Assembly (NCBI GenBank): GCA_018136815.1
Contig: CM030943.1
Coordinates: forward strand, 1,671,978-1,735,977
DNA from: Isochrysis galbana
Lineage: Eukaryota > Haptophyta > Isochrysidales > Isochrysidaceae
DNA: 64,000 nucleotides
Direction of reading: 5' to 3'
Shown here: positions 40,128 to 50,900 of the stretch, piece by piece
How positions within the stretch are numbered: position 1 is the first letter of the stretch
Layout: every line of letters begins with the position of its first letter
Program-made: the position numbers and the translations under genes
The notes under the pieces: model-generated
The model's input: only the letters and a program-made list of their open reading frames with translations
Told to the model about the DNA's origin: nothing
The model's database searches: none

Positions 40128-41078
40128 CTACCATGAAAGCTCAGCCGAGTTGCCAGCACCTATGGCTGCTGACGATCCGTGTGCGATCCATCTTGTCAAA
40201 TACTCGCAATCCTCAGGGTTGACATCGGCGCCAGGCATGCACTGATCGAAGCTAGGGCAGACGAAGCACGGCACTCGCGTATGATTGGGCGCGAAGCTGT
40301 GGTCGAGCTGCAATAGCTTGTAAGACTGTTGCCCACCTAGCGCGGTCGAGATGTCTCGTGTGATCTCGAGGCGCGCGTCGAACACCAACGATTGGAGGAT
40401 GGAGTCGATGTCAGTGAGCCCGAGCGGCTTGCCGCGGATGAGCCCGCTTGTCGTGATGAAATCGAGCACCTGCTGCGCGGTCGCGGAGAGCGTCACCGAA
40501 CGTGCAATGAACTCAAGCGATGCCTGCTGCAAAACCTGGATGAGCGCGTGATCAAACTCTTGGTCATCTGTGTACCAAGCGCCTCCGGTCACGGCTATGC
40601 TGGGCTCGAGGCCGGCCAGGATATAGAGCTTCTGATTTTTGGCCGCAATCGACTTGATCGCGCGAATAAGCCCGCGATTCTCTAGCGTTTTCAGGACCTT
40701 GGTGACCTGATGCTGTTGCAGGTTGGCCCTCAGCCGCAAGTCTTTCGAGCGGATGCCCGCATTCCCGGCTCGCTCGATCTCCTGGTAGACGAGACGGTCC
40801 TCCGCCGAGAGGCCATCCATCGAGCGCGTCAGACTAGCCTGCTGCTCGCTCTGCATCTTGAAAAGGATGGCACCGGTGGACGTCTTGTTCATCGCCATCC
40901 GGCCAAACTCGAGCAAGCCATTGAGCGCGAGCAGGAGCACGTCGCGCGGTGCATCGGCGAGCGATTGCTCAATGGTATCTTTGGTGATCCCCATCTCCCC
41001 ATGCGACTCGCACAGCTTCACGATCTGCGCCTGCAGCGACGCGATCATCTTGGCGGAGGGCCGCCGCACGGGCGGCAT
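40128..41078 (-). CDS. POLR3F: DNA-directed RNA polymerase III subunit RPC6 (POLR3F/RPC34)
   Basis: Single exon. I start at ATG 41078 (MPPVRRPSAKMIASLQAQIV), giving 316 residues, the length of the human subunit. The frame stays open upstream to 41198, but those codons come from a repeat-rich flank. Winged-helix regions read LSAEDRLVYQEIERAGNAGI, RSKDLRLRANLQQHQVTKVL and KTLENRGLIRAIKSI; then SVTGGAWY-type AVTGGAWYTDDQEFD. The C-terminus has the iron-sulfur cluster motif CFVCPSFDQCMPGADVNPED followed by Cys (four Cys in all). Family knowledge: part of the RPC3-RPC6-RPC7 trimer that opens promoters with TFIIIB to make tRNA and 5S rRNA. Confidence 0.95.
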   Translation of the reverse strand: MPPVRRPSAKMIASLQAQIVKLCESHGEMGITKDTIEQSLADAPRDVLLLALNGLLEFGRMAMNKTSTGAILFKMQSEQQASLTRSMDGLSAEDRLVYQEIERAGNAGIRSKDLRLRANLQQHQVTKVLKTLENRGLIRAIKSIAAKNQKLYILAGLEPSIAVTGGAWYTDDQEFDHALIQVLQQASLEFIARSVTLSATAQQVLDFITTSGLIRGKPLGLTDIDSILQSLVFDARLEITRDISTALGGQQSYKLLQLDHSFAPNHTRVPCFVCPSFDQCMPGADVNPEDCEYLTRWIAHGSSAAIGAGNSAELSW

Positions 41079-41204
41079 CGCAGCCGGCCGGGCGGCGCGC
41101 GCAAGCGACGAGGAAAGCAGAAGAGAGAAAGGGATATTTATTCCTGTGGTCTCCACAAATACTTCATTCAGTCGAGGGTGGCCAGCCCATTGCTCCAATC
41201 CGTT

Positions 41205-41345
41205 GGATTTTCTTGTTTCTTGTTGTGACAGTATAGTCCTAGTGCTGAGGGACCGTGGGGCCCCTACCCCGCGATGGGGGTGTGCGCGGTTGGTGCATGG
41301 CTCGTCCGGTGTATGTGGCTAGGGATGCTAGATGCTAGCCAACAA
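41205..41345 (-). repeat. Dispersed repeat S, inverted copy
   Basis: Inverse of the 2725-2860 block (tagtcctagtgctgagggac ... tggctagggatgctag). It abuts the retroposon at 41345 and lies 130 bp upstream of the RPC6 start, so it may form part of that gene's promoter. Confidence 0.7.
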
Positions 41346-41670
41346 AACTTCATAATATTCTTACCTCTTACCGCACTCGCACTCGCGACGCATGGAACCA
41401 CAACTTACACGTAGCATACTTTCTACACCCCCACTCCCCCGGCCCTTCTCCTCCCGCCATCAGGCGGCTCCCCCCATGCACTACTAGGGGGATTGGGGTG
41501 AGGGTGAAGGGCTTAGATATGGTCCGGTGCCCCCCCCCCCCCCCCCCTCGTGATCCGTTCCCCCCTTCGCTGCTCCTGCGCCTACCGGGCTGGCGGCGGC
41601 CTCAATCCCGACATCCCGGCATCCCGACTTATCCTGTAAACGGGAAACAGGCACGGGAGTTACGGCTTCG
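41345..41670 (-). mobile_element. 5'-truncated retroposon, 3' module type i
   Basis: Minus-strand 3' module (ttcataatattcttacctct, then ccactcccccggcccttctc, ccatcaggcggctcccccca) up to the gtaaacgggaaacaggcacg block. Same 3' third as 10996-11302, inverted. Confidence 0.68.
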
Positions 41671-42472
41671 CACCTGCATGAATCTGGCTAGCGCCTTTTG
41701 TTTGAGGCTCGGGGGAGCTCACTGACCTTGTCACTTTACGAAAGGATACTTTTCCGATGGCGTCGCTAAGTGCTAAGTATTCCGTCATTCAGTCATTCAG
41801 TCCTAACGCCGATGGCCGATGGCTGTTCACGTCATACGTCATACGTCATACGGGGTACAGATTGCCTGACGGGCTTGGAAAAAGCCCGCATGGTGAAATG
41901 AGAGGGAGAAGTGAGAAGTTCGTCGGCGAGAGAATTCTCGGCTTATACCGGCTTGAGCGTCCGCCGCTCTCGTTGTCCCCCTAAGCCTCTAGCTGTCTCC
42001 CCGTCTCCCCTCCCCCCCATCTTTCCCACAGTGGTGTGCTGTTGCATGGCAGCCTGTAGTGGCTACCACGTTGTGCTGTTCGCATGATTCGCGGGCCGGC
42101 GTGTGCGCTTGCGCTCGTGCGCACTTGGTTGGGCGTGCATCGTCGGAGCGCGGGCGCTTCGGCGACAGCAACGTGTCACGTGTCCACCACAGGCACATCG
42201 CCCGCACTGGCGGCCGTGACGACCACAGAGGAGGGAGTCGGCGCGCGCTCCATGCCCCTTTCGTTTTAACGATAGTTGCAAGATGATTAAGACGGGCAGG
42301 ACCAAGCAGCTTCCAAGCAGCGGCGCATAAGCTATCGTTTATCATCATGCAGCACGCCACCATCAAGCACCAAGCAATCCCACCCTACAAGCCATCGTCC
42401 CGTCCCTCAACGCTAGCACACAAACTTGTCGACATCATCAACGCTATCTCACGTCCCCGAACATCAATCGAC
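41671..42472. other. Intergenic, no gene seen
   Basis: Only short frames without domains. Near 41830 the word gtcatac is repeated in tandem (tcatacgtcatacgtcatacg). The right end is the downstream flank of DPCD. Confidence 0.4.
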
Positions 42473-43269
42473 CTACTGCTGTTTGCACTCAGGTGCATCA
42501 GAACCGCTTGTGGAGACGGGCTCGTCTGCTCCCGTTGTGAGACGAGCCGCTTTCAATTCCTTCTCAGCCTTGAGGATGGCGGGCGGCTTTTTGTAACTCA
42601 CCACCTGAAAGGGCCAAGAGGGTGAGCTGTTGACGGATTTGTGATCGAACAGCAAGAAGGCTCGTTTTTCGGTGGGCAGATGAACTTGTATTTGCATCTG
42701 CAAGGCCTTGTCACATAGCTTGAATTCATGGCATCCAGCATGTGGGAGCTTGTTCATGGTCTCACCAGCGTGCCTGCGCCCGCAGGCTCATATGTCCAGC
42801 TCAGGGACTCCTTTTCGATCGGTAGACGTGCCCGATCGAGGTCAGCGATGTCGATGCGCTTGAAATACTTTTTGTTCGAAGTGCGGATGACAATTTGGCG
42901 CTCCTCCTGGTCGATAGTTACCGAGTAAGTCGACTTGGGGTAAGGCAAGTTGCGGATTCTCCACTCGAAGCAGTGAGGCCGGTCGTTGCGGACTAAGACT
43001 GGGTTCGAAGATGACGGTCGCAGCGTGTCGCCCTCGATCGTCACACGCGCAGGAGGCTCGCCCACCTCATAGGTCCACTCTCCTTGCGCACCGAGGATCG
43101 TTTTGCTCCTCCGCTTCCGCACAAGCAGCGCGTCGGTTTGAAGATCGTACTCTTCGACCATCTCGCTCTCATCGGGGAACGTATAGTGCACCTTCCTCCT
43201 CCCACCCGAGTTGATGCTCGTCATCTTGGTCCCCTCGGGGAAGATGCCAGTAGCCAGCGGCTTTGACAT
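42473..43269 (-). CDS. DPCD: DPCD homologue
   Basis: Two exons on the minus strand, 43269-42766 and 42604-42473, joined in phase 0 (ctg|gtgaga ... tttcag|gtg); 211 residues against 203 in human. Exon 1 shows GGRRKVHYTFPDESEMVEEY, LLVRKRRSK, GEWTYEVGEP, FEWRIRNLPYPKSTYSVTID and RTSNKKYFKRIDIADLDRAR, the DPCD core. Exon 2 continues VVSYKKPPAILKAEKELKAA, matching the family's C-terminal helix. The exon 2 join is required because the frame running on past 42766 gives unrelated sequence. DPCD works with R2TP-type chaperone complexes and is linked to ciliary motility. Inference: the organism assembles motile flagella. I chose ATG 43269 (MSKPLATG), with one further ATG upstream in frame. Confidence 0.93.
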
Positions 43270-43560
43270 TGGGTAAGGGCAGGGCCAGAGCAAGCTCGTG
43301 CTGAGGCAGGAGGAGCCAGAGCGACAGGGAGCTGGCCTATAACGAGTGGCAGTGCCTGCGTGCCCGACGGTTTTCTCCTTCCCTCCCTCCCTCCCTCCCT
43401 ACTTCCCTCTCTCCACCTCCCTCTCCCTCTCACCCTCCCTCCCTCACCCTTGGAGAGAAGCTCGGTCGGCGCCGCGCGGACTCTCCTCCCCTTGCTCGGT
43501 CCCCTCACGCCAACGGCCAACACACAAAAAGAAATCACAGTGGCCATGAAAATATATCCT

Positions 43561-44088
43561 TGAACGGCTCCGTCTGCTACTCGCCGCCCCTGCTTCACGT
43601 TAGAACGTGTGTGCCCTCTTCTCGGAGTACCTAGAGCCTGAGCGTATCTAAGACCAATTATCGGCTGTTTGGTGCTAAGATAGTACGCCAGTGCTCCACT
43701 CCGAGAAAGCAAGGAGGCGAAAAGGGGGATGGTGGTGGGTCAGCTTTTAGCGTAGAGAGAGGGGAAGAGCTTGAGCTTGGGCGGTGCCGGGTGCCGGGCG
43801 CGCGGCGGCGAAGGAGAGAGGAAAGGGAGCGTACGAGCGTACCCCTTCTGGCCCTGGCGGGTGGGGGTTTTGTTTTCCTCCCTCTTTTCTCCGGTCTGGT
43901 CGCGCCCCCTCGTTGCTCCGTCGCCGTTCACTAGCGCAAACTAAAGCCCGCTGTACATTGAACGGCTCCGTCTGCTACTCGCCGCCCCTGCTTCACGTTA
44001 GAACGTGTGTGCCCTCTTCTCGGGGTACCTAGAGCCTGAGCGTATCTAAGACCAATTATCGGCTGTTTGGTGCTAAGATAGTACGCCA
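43561..44088. repeat. 130-bp direct repeats flanking 268 bp
   Basis: 43561-43690 and 43959-44088 begin tgaacggctccgtctgctac and end tagtacgcca, with one visible difference. The tg...ca ends and nearly identical copies recall a short LTR pair (TRIM-like), but no 5-bp duplication or primer site is seen. The block lies directly 3' of the recombinase ORF on its strand, so it could instead be the split direct repeat of that element. Confidence 0.55.
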
Positions 44089-44215
44089 CAGTGCACCGGG
44101 CTAGTACTGCGTCCGCGTTCGGGACTAGGCCAAGCCGATCGGGCTTGGTACCCCCCTCCTAGCGGGCACTACGTGGTTGGCTTAAGAAGAATGTAAGGGG
44201 GGAACTCCACTAAAA

Positions 44216-45265
44216 GTGTGCAGGCTGGACCCACTCGGGAACGGCGCTCTCCAGGCTAGTGCTAACCCCCGTCGCGATCGCGTCTGCTGTGCGGAATTGT
44301 TGTGCTACCGTGTCGCGTGCATAAATCCGGGCGACATCGGAGTCCCAGCGCCCAGCGCCCGCGCGCTCGGAGCTGCTGCTCCGTCCCCCCCGCGTCGGCT
44401 AAGTCGGCGGCCCCGCCGATGCGAAAACTGTGGGCGCCCACTTCGGCGGCGTCAAGCCCGGTGGGCGCTCGGACCGCCAGCTCTTTGGCGTAACGGCTAA
44501 GCTCGTGCGTAGATACGGCCACGTGGGTTGCTGAGGTGCCCCGTCCTGCGGCTCGCAGGCGGAACATGGGGGAGTCTGGGGCCGACGTTCTGCCCACCGG
44601 GTCCAGGGAGGTGAGCCGCCGGATCGCAGTGAACGCGCAGGCGGCGTTGCCGGGCTGCTCCGGGAGCAGCAGGGGGTATCGTCGCTCCGTGTGCTTCTTG
44701 AGGGCTTTGACGTGAATAAGGAAGCAGCGCCTCCCGTCGTGCCGTTGCTCCACGACGTCGCGCACGCGGATCTCGGCGACCTCCGCCCCGCGGAGGAGGA
44801 GCGCGTGTGCGGTGCACGCCGCCGCCCACAAGTTGAGGTCGCGCGGGCTGGCGGAAGCCGCCGCCAGCGGGGCTACCGCGCGGAGGTGAGCGCCTCGGAT
44901 GCCCACTCGCTTCGTGCGTTCCCCGGGGTCTCCGCGGTGCGCGCGGGCTTGTACCGGGATATGCGTATTTGGTATCTGGTGGGGTCCCCCATCCGGATGG
45001 ATCGTCGAAAACGGCCACGCAGCGCGCCCGGCATCGGTTCGAAGTTGGGCTCTCCGGGCCTCCCTCGGCGACGGCTCAACGTTCAATGGGCTCGGCGGGT
45101 GCGGGTGGGTGATTTCGACGAGGGCTCGGCGCGCGGCCTGCCCGATTGGCGTGACCATCCGGGTGGGATATGCGTATTTGGTATCTGGTGGGGTCCCCCA
45201 TCCGGATGGATCGTCGAAAACGGCCACGCAGCGCGCCCGGCATCGGTTCGAAGTTGGGCTTTTTA
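44216..45265 (-). mobile_element. Tyrosine-recombinase element (Crypton/DIRS-like), broken
   Basis: A minus-strand frame from within the 200-bp repeat carries a tyrosine-recombinase catalytic domain: LLLRGAEVAEIRVRDV (first Arg region), HVKALKKHTERRYPL (Lys region), THELSRYAKEL and AHSFRIGGAADLADAG (HxxR box) followed by LRARGRW. The element looks damaged by about one change near its 3' end. Such recombinases drive Cryptons and DIRS-type elements; no reverse transcriptase is visible here, so the class is open. Its 5' side is made of the tandem repeat at 44950-45265, and direct repeats lie 3' of it (43561-44088). Confidence 0.7.
44950..45265 (-). repeat. ~200-220-bp tandem repeat at 5' side of the recombinase ORF
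   Basis: The block gggatatgcgtatttggtat ... cggttcgaagttgggct occurs twice, about 219 bases apart, nearly identical. It is the inverse of the satellite units at 22525-22990. The recombinase frame reads through it. Confidence 0.78.
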
Positions 45266-45309
45266 AGCTTTTGCGATTTTAGCGTCTTTTGTCAGTTTTT
45301 GATTACGTT

Positions 45310-45476
45310 TTGTTGTGGGGGGCCAAGGGGGGGTCCGGGTCCTAATGGGCCCCGGATATGTGCTAGTTGGGTGTATTGGGAACTTTCTCCCGAAAAAAAT
45401 CCTTAAATTTCCTCAATTCTGAGATGGTCATTTTTTCACCCCTTATTAAAAATAAAAAACACTGATTGACCGCCCT
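45310..45476 (+). repeat. Dispersed repeat G, uninterrupted copy
   Basis: gggtccgggtcctaatgggc, gatatgtgctagttgggtgt, aaatttcctcaattctgaga and actgattgaccgccctaaaa in order. It gives the pre-insertion form of the site hit by the retroposon at 8158. Confidence 0.72.
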
Positions 45477-45920
45477 AAAAGCTCTGATAAGTTTTTACCC
45501 CATCTTTGATCCGGATGAGGCACCCCAGCAGACATCATCAAATACACAAGAGCCACCCAGCTGGTGGGCGCCGCGACGGCCGAATTCGACGCGGCTTGGG
45601 GGCGCGTCGCGCGCGATTGGCGTCGCTGGCTGGGCGGCTCCTGGCACAGACAAGAAAACTCTAATAGTAAGTGCCCGGCGGTATCTGCCCGCCGCGCCGA
45701 ATCCATGTGCGACGCCGGCAGCGGCGCTCAGCCTCCTCACTCTTCTCATCTCCCTTGTTCCCTCCCTCCTTTCCTCCCCCCCGTCTCCTCTATCTCTGCT
45801 CCCACCCCCATTCCCACTTCACCCCATTCCACCCTCCTCTGCCCCTCCTTTGCCCTTCTTTCCCCCTTCTCCCCCTCGTTCCATCTCCGCCCTCGCTCAT
45901 TCTCCTTGCTCCACGCCTCA

Positions 45921-47878
45921 ATGCAGTATCCTCCGCACAGGTCCTCGCTCGAATTCTCCCATCCCCCCCTACCCCCACCCCACTCCTCTCTCATCTGCTC
46001 GTTTGCTTAGCGCCTATGTGGCGGCCGCACACGGCTACATGCTTACGCACACACAAACACGCCGGTCTGCTCTTCACAGGCTGCCCTACGATTCGGGCAC
46101 TGTAGCATACGACCTCAAGAAGCAGGCGAGATGCATCGTTGCACTGGAGGGAGACACTGATAACAACTCTTTCCTTCTGGCCAGTTTATCGTTGCACGGC
46201 GACAACGAGGTCCATGTGCTTGAGTTCAACGAGGACACCAATGAAGTTTGGTGTCCTCTGGTATACTCGCACCCGCACGAAGTGTGGAGCTGCACGTCGT
46301 GCCCTGCTGCTGAGCACACAGAGCTGCTCTTTACCACACACTCCAACGGATCGGAGCAGCGGACCCATCTTTGGCGTATGGATGGGCTGGCAGAACGTGA
46401 GGCCGCGCTGGAGGCACCGCAGCGCATGACGCCGAAGCCTAGGCCGATGACTGAGCTGCTGCAGTTGGGGGATCGGATGGATCTGAATGACTCTTGTGGA
46501 GTCTTGTGGAATGCAGTTCTCCCTGAAACAGTGGCCTCAGTCCACCGCAAGACGGTAAAGCTATGGCGACTCAGTCATGCGACTGCGGCATCTTCCGCCG
46601 CCGAAGCCGGCTCGGCCTCAACGCCTGGTGAGAGCGCGACGTTTGGTTGTGGACGATGGGACCCGCATCATGCGCATTCGCTTGGTCTCGGCTGCCAAAC
46701 GGACTTGTTCACGCTAGACACGCGCAACATGAAGATGGCTGTTGCGGTGAAAGGAGCACACGAGCAGAAGATTCGAGGGATCGACTACAATCCCAACAAG
46801 CCGAATACCGTGCTTTCGCACGGCGACGACTATCACATCCACTTCTGGGACCTCCGAAAGACAGCCGCGCCGCTGCAATCGCACCACGCACATTCACATT
46901 GGGTGACATCAGCAAGCTATAATCGCTTCCATGACCAGGTGAGAGAGAGGCAGAGACTGCCTGACGTGACAGCAACATGGAGCTAGCGGCGTCTATTCGC
47001 AGTATCATTGCACACTCGAAACGCATTGAGCCCCTCGCATGGGGTCCTTGAGATATAGCCTGTTGTCGGCGGTGCGCGCAACCTCAATGGACCACGCATT
47101 GGTGTGAAGGCGACGTACCGCTGAGGTCGATCACATCTCCAAATCTTGACTATTGCATTCACTGTTCTCCCCGCCAATTCTGTGCGGTGACGAGCCTTCC
47201 ATCTGAGTCAACGATATCGATTTAGGACGGCTCTTCACATCGTCCCGCCCCACCCCAATCCTTTCCACAGCTCGTTTTGACCTCCGGTACCGACAGCAAG
47301 ATAAAACTCTGGCGCGCGGCAACCATCTCCTCGTCTCCTCCTGCATTTGATCCAGACGACCCAGAGCCAGTCGGTAGATATTGCCCGCCACTCCTAGCCT
47401 TTCCGCCCAAATCGGGCTGCGCGACCTGCGGAAGAGCTTGCGTGAGCTCCCCATTCACTGAGCAGTTTGTTGTCACCAATCCGACATGCCTCGTTCGTCG
47501 CTTGCCCCGTGCTGCCACTCAGATGCCGATGCTGATGGCCTCGTGCGCGAGTACAATGATCACGAACAATCGGTTTTCTCCGCGGTCTGGTACGTTTTCC
47601 ATCTCGGCGGCCTGTGCAACTGCCCCCTTACCGTTGCCCTCTATGGCATTCGCCATAGTTGTACGTGTTGTGCAGCCGCATGCTCAAGTGTATCTTGATT
47701 TCCACTGCATACTATCGTATGGAGCGGCTAGTTGCCTTAATTTGAATGCTTCATATACCTTCTTCCTCCCGCCTTCAGGTGTGCTGCTGATGCGTGGATA
47801 TTTGCCTCGGTGTCTCTTGATGGAAAGGCGGTGATCAGCCATGTACCACCCTCTGAGAAGTACAAGATTTTGTTGTGA
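45921..47878 (+). CDS. EIPR1: EARP/GARP complex-interacting protein EIPR1 (TSSC1), WD40
   Basis: Five exons: 45921-45940, 46080-46938, 47271-47373, 47523-47589, 47779-47878; 382 residues (human 387). Exon 2 holds most WD40 blades: VAYDLKKQARCIVAL, DNEVHVLEFNEDTNEVW, YSHPHEVWSCTSCP, CGRWDPHHAH, FTLDTRNMKMAVAVKGAHEQ, KIRGIDYNPNKP and HSHWVTSASYNRFHDQ. Exon 3 adds LVLTSGTDSKIKLWR, exon 4 VREYNDHEQSVFSAVW, exon 5 AWIFASVSLDGKAVISHVPP and the C-terminus EKYKILL, all collinear with EIPR1. Exon 1 (MQYPPH) is my best fit because its donor keeps phase, but that donor (gtcctc) is weak. Family knowledge: recruits and stabilises the EARP/GARP tethers in endosome recycling and dense-core vesicle traffic. 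Confidence 0.92.
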
Positions 47879-48234
47879 GCATATTGTCTCACCGAGGCAC
47901 TATTCTGAGTACAATGCTGCGTCACCTCATTCCAGAGTGGATAGAGCTCATCTATGGTCCAATTCTGAGGCCTTCTCTCGGCGTTGCTGATTGCCAAGGT
48001 GCGGGGTGTTGGCGCGTGCTTGACGTGGCAGCCGAAATGGCGCTTGGGTGAGACTGTGGTTTTTGGTGGTGCAAATGGTTGTGGGCCCTCATCCGCGCCG
48101 CGACCTATAAAATTTGTTAAAAACTAATTTCGTTAACATCCTCTATGAAAGCACCTTGTTAAGCCAGCATCCAGCATGTACTAAGGCGTGGAACAAGATA
48201 CCCAGATATCTAGATATCTACCTTAAAAAAAACC

Positions 48235-49115
48235 AACTAAGTTTATACTTGGTTCGCCCATGGGGGGGCACGAGCCCCCCCCTCTCTCCACCCCTCCCCT
48301 GCCATAGGGGAGGAACCACCCACTCTTCTGGCATGCCTGATGGCTTGCCAGGAGCACACAGCCATGCTGACCCATTCCTCTCCCCACAGGCCTGCCTGAC
48401 TCGCCCGCCCTGGCCCGTCGTGGCCTGCCCATCCCTCTGACCAGCCCCTCCTCCCCCTGGGCCCCCCTGATCAGGACCCCCCAGCCAGCTCCAGTCGACT
48501 GGCAGGGGCTCGAGAGCCAGCGAGGGAGAGGCAGGAGGGGCCAGGGCCATGCCCCAGCCTCACCTGCCCCCTGAGCTGTGCTCCCAGGCCCCTGCCGGCC
48601 TCCTGGGGACCTGAAGAGGGGCCGCAGGCGCGCGCCATGGGCCCCCGCCGCAGGGAAGAGAGGAGGAAAAGGGAAGAGGGAGGGGAGGGGGGAGCGGCAG
48701 CTCTCCCCTCCGGCAGAAACGTGTCTTCTCGCCCCGTTTGGGTAAGAGAAGACGGGGGTGCCAGAGCCAGGAGGGAAGGGCCGCGGCTCGCCGCGGCCAC
48801 TCGCTCTAGCGAGGGAGATTAGCGCTTCTTTCTGGGCTCCTATCTCACGAATGCCCCCCCCTCCCCTGCGTTGCTTTTACCCGAAAGGGGTTTTCCCCCA
48901 GCGTGGACTCGAGGAGAGGACGCGCTGGCGCGCTGGGGTGCGCAGGGCCGGTGCATGCACTGGGGGGAGGACAAATATCGAGGGGAGGGGGCAGTGCCCC
49001 CACCCCCCGGTATCACTCGGACACCTGGCTCTTCAGGCATGGCGGGATTCCGGGACTGAGACGTTATGTCCAATTAGCTAGTGGGGTTGGCTAGGATATA
49101 ACATTGATTATTATT
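48235..49115 (+). mobile_element. Complete retroposon, 3' module type ii
   Basis: Flanked by accttaaaaaaaacc (48220-48234) and accttaaaaaaacc (49116-49129), differing only in A-run length. 5' end ctaagtttatacttggttcg and hairpin as in type i; the 3' end is different: ccccccggtatcactcggac, ggcatggcgggattccggga, ttggctaggatataacattg and an attatta tail, also seen at 2005-2146. It inserted into the tail of the type i element at 49116-49764. Confidence 0.82.
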
Positions 49116-49764
49116 ACCTTAAAAAAACCTTTTAATATTCTCACCTCGCGCGCGGCTATGCAGCTGACTATCGTAGCCACGCCCACTTCCCTTCCTTTCC
49201 CTCACTTCCCGCCTTGCGGCATCTCCCCTCGTGCTCTACTTAGGGGCCCAGGTTGTGGGGGGGGTTGGGTAGGGCGGGGGTGCACCGGCCCCTAGTGGTC
49301 TGTTCTCGCCTTCCGCCTGTGCCCCTAGGTGGCCCGTTTCTCGTTGTGTTGATGTGAGTGATTTGTTGTGGACGTGTCACCTTTCTCTCGCGGCGCCTGT
49401 CTCTCCTTTCCGGGGTTTCGTCGAGGAGGGAGCCAGGCAGCTCAGGGGGCAGTAGAGGCTGGGGCTCAGCCCCTGGCCCCTCCTGCCTCTCCCTCGCGTG
49501 CCTCGCCGGTCCTGTGTGCCCCCTGCAGGCCTCTGTCTGCCTGGTGACCAGGAGAGGCGGGGAAGAGTGAGTACGAGTGCTGGCCCGAGTGGGCCTGGGA
49601 GTGCGAGTCTCGACCCGCACCCACTGGGGGTCTGGGTCAGAGTGTTGAGTGCTCAGCCCATGCCAAGAGGCAGGGCGTGAGAGTGACTGACGGGCCCCCC
49701 CGGAGGGAAGTTAGTGCCCGGTGTAGGGGGGCGCAGAGCGCCCCCATTGCCCCCTATTTTTATT
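49116..49764 (-). mobile_element. Type i retroposon, nearly full length
   Basis: Minus strand: start cctaaataaaaatagggggc, hairpin gggggcgctctgcgcccccc, body with gctgagccccagcctctact, 3' module cctaagtagagcacgagggg ... gtgagaatattaaaaggttt. It proves that the type i 3' module belongs to elements with the same 5' architecture as types ii and iii. Confidence 0.7.
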
Positions 49765-50634
49765 TAGGGGTAAGCACAAGTATCCCTCAAAAGACGCCCA
49801 AATATCCATGCAAAATATCTGCGATATATCCCTCGGGAAGCCCAAATATCCAAAAAATATCCTTCATTAAAATCTTTGCATTAGGTATGTGTATGTGTAG
49901 ATGTGTAGATAGGTTGCACAGCAACATGTTAAAGCTACATACATGCATATATGTGTCACATAGAGCACATCAAGAGCCCTCTTTCTTGCGTTTGTGCGAT
50001 TGTATCGCAACAACACCGACACTCCCAATTGATCCGACAACGACCGGTCCCGATTAGCACCAAACGAACACTGCATCCAAGAGAACACACGCTCACATGA
50101 AGAAGCAGAATTAGGAGAGAGGCAAAGTGTAATATTCGTCCGAGCAGCCAATGCCCACGTGGGGAATTTCGAGTGGTTGGATGCCCACTGTGCTAGGACG
50201 TCTCTTGAAAAATATTCAATAAAAACTATTGTTATAGTTTTAGCGATGGAGCGCGCGCCGACCCCTCCCACTCCCCAGCCCCCGCCGCCACGACAGGGAG
50301 AAAGAACACTACAACTATGGTAATGGTAATTAATGGCGCAGTTTGATTAATTAAGTGAAGTGTTTGGAGCTGTGACATCAAGGGGTACCAAAGGTGGTGC
50401 GCGCGCCTGCGTGCTTGCTACGTGTTACGTGCCGTTGCTCTCTCCCTAGCAGATGCTGCTAGATGCTAGAACAAACTACAGTTAGACCTGTGTACTGTTC
50501 AAGAACCCAAATATCAGCACAGATATCCTAGCAAGAGCCCAACCAAATATCCCTGAAATATCTAGAGATATCCATATGGAGCAAATCCACCCAAATATCC
50601 AAGACAAATATCCGGATACTTCGGCTTACCCCTA
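49765..50634 (-). mobile_element. hAT-type element, internally deleted
   Basis: Ends taggggtaagcacaagtatcc and, inverted at the right, taggggtaagccgaagtatcc. Both subterminal zones are full of aaatatcc words (49775-49865; 50510-50615). Inside, a minus-strand fragment (about 50205-49995) reads FPTWALAARTNITLCLSPNS, ASSCERVFSWM and LSDQLGVSVLLRYNR, the C-terminal hAT dimerisation region of a transposase. The rest of the transposase is missing. An 8-bp duplication is not clean at the left end, where a retroposon abuts. Confidence 0.68.
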
Positions 50635-50900
50635 CCTATTTTAACAATAGGTAGTCGCTACGATTCCCGAGCGCGCTGGGCAGTCTGCGGGTTGGGAGGT
50701 AGCGTACCAATAGGCAGGATGGGGTTCTGCGCGTAGGAGCGCGTAGGCAAGCCGGTGTTATCCTCCTCAGGTTGGGGCTGGAAGTGGTGTGGATGTGGGG
50801 TGTGGGGCTGGCGGCCATGCTGCGTGCTGGGCAGGTGAAGCGGAAATCGGCCGAGTGCGGTGGCATTAGGGCCAGGCGGAAATATTCCGAAAAACTTGCT

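Noticed and set aside
41079-41198. N-terminal extension of RPC6
   Set aside because: The extra codons derive from a repeat-rich flank; starting at 41078 gives the family's usual 316 residues.
43561-44088. Definite LTR pair (TRIM)
   Set aside because: No 5-bp target duplication, primer site or polypurine tract could be seen, so it is listed only as direct repeats.
44497-45018. Overlapping minus frame antisense or parallel to the recombinase
   Set aside because: Arg/Pro-rich shadow in another frame of the recombinase region without motifs.
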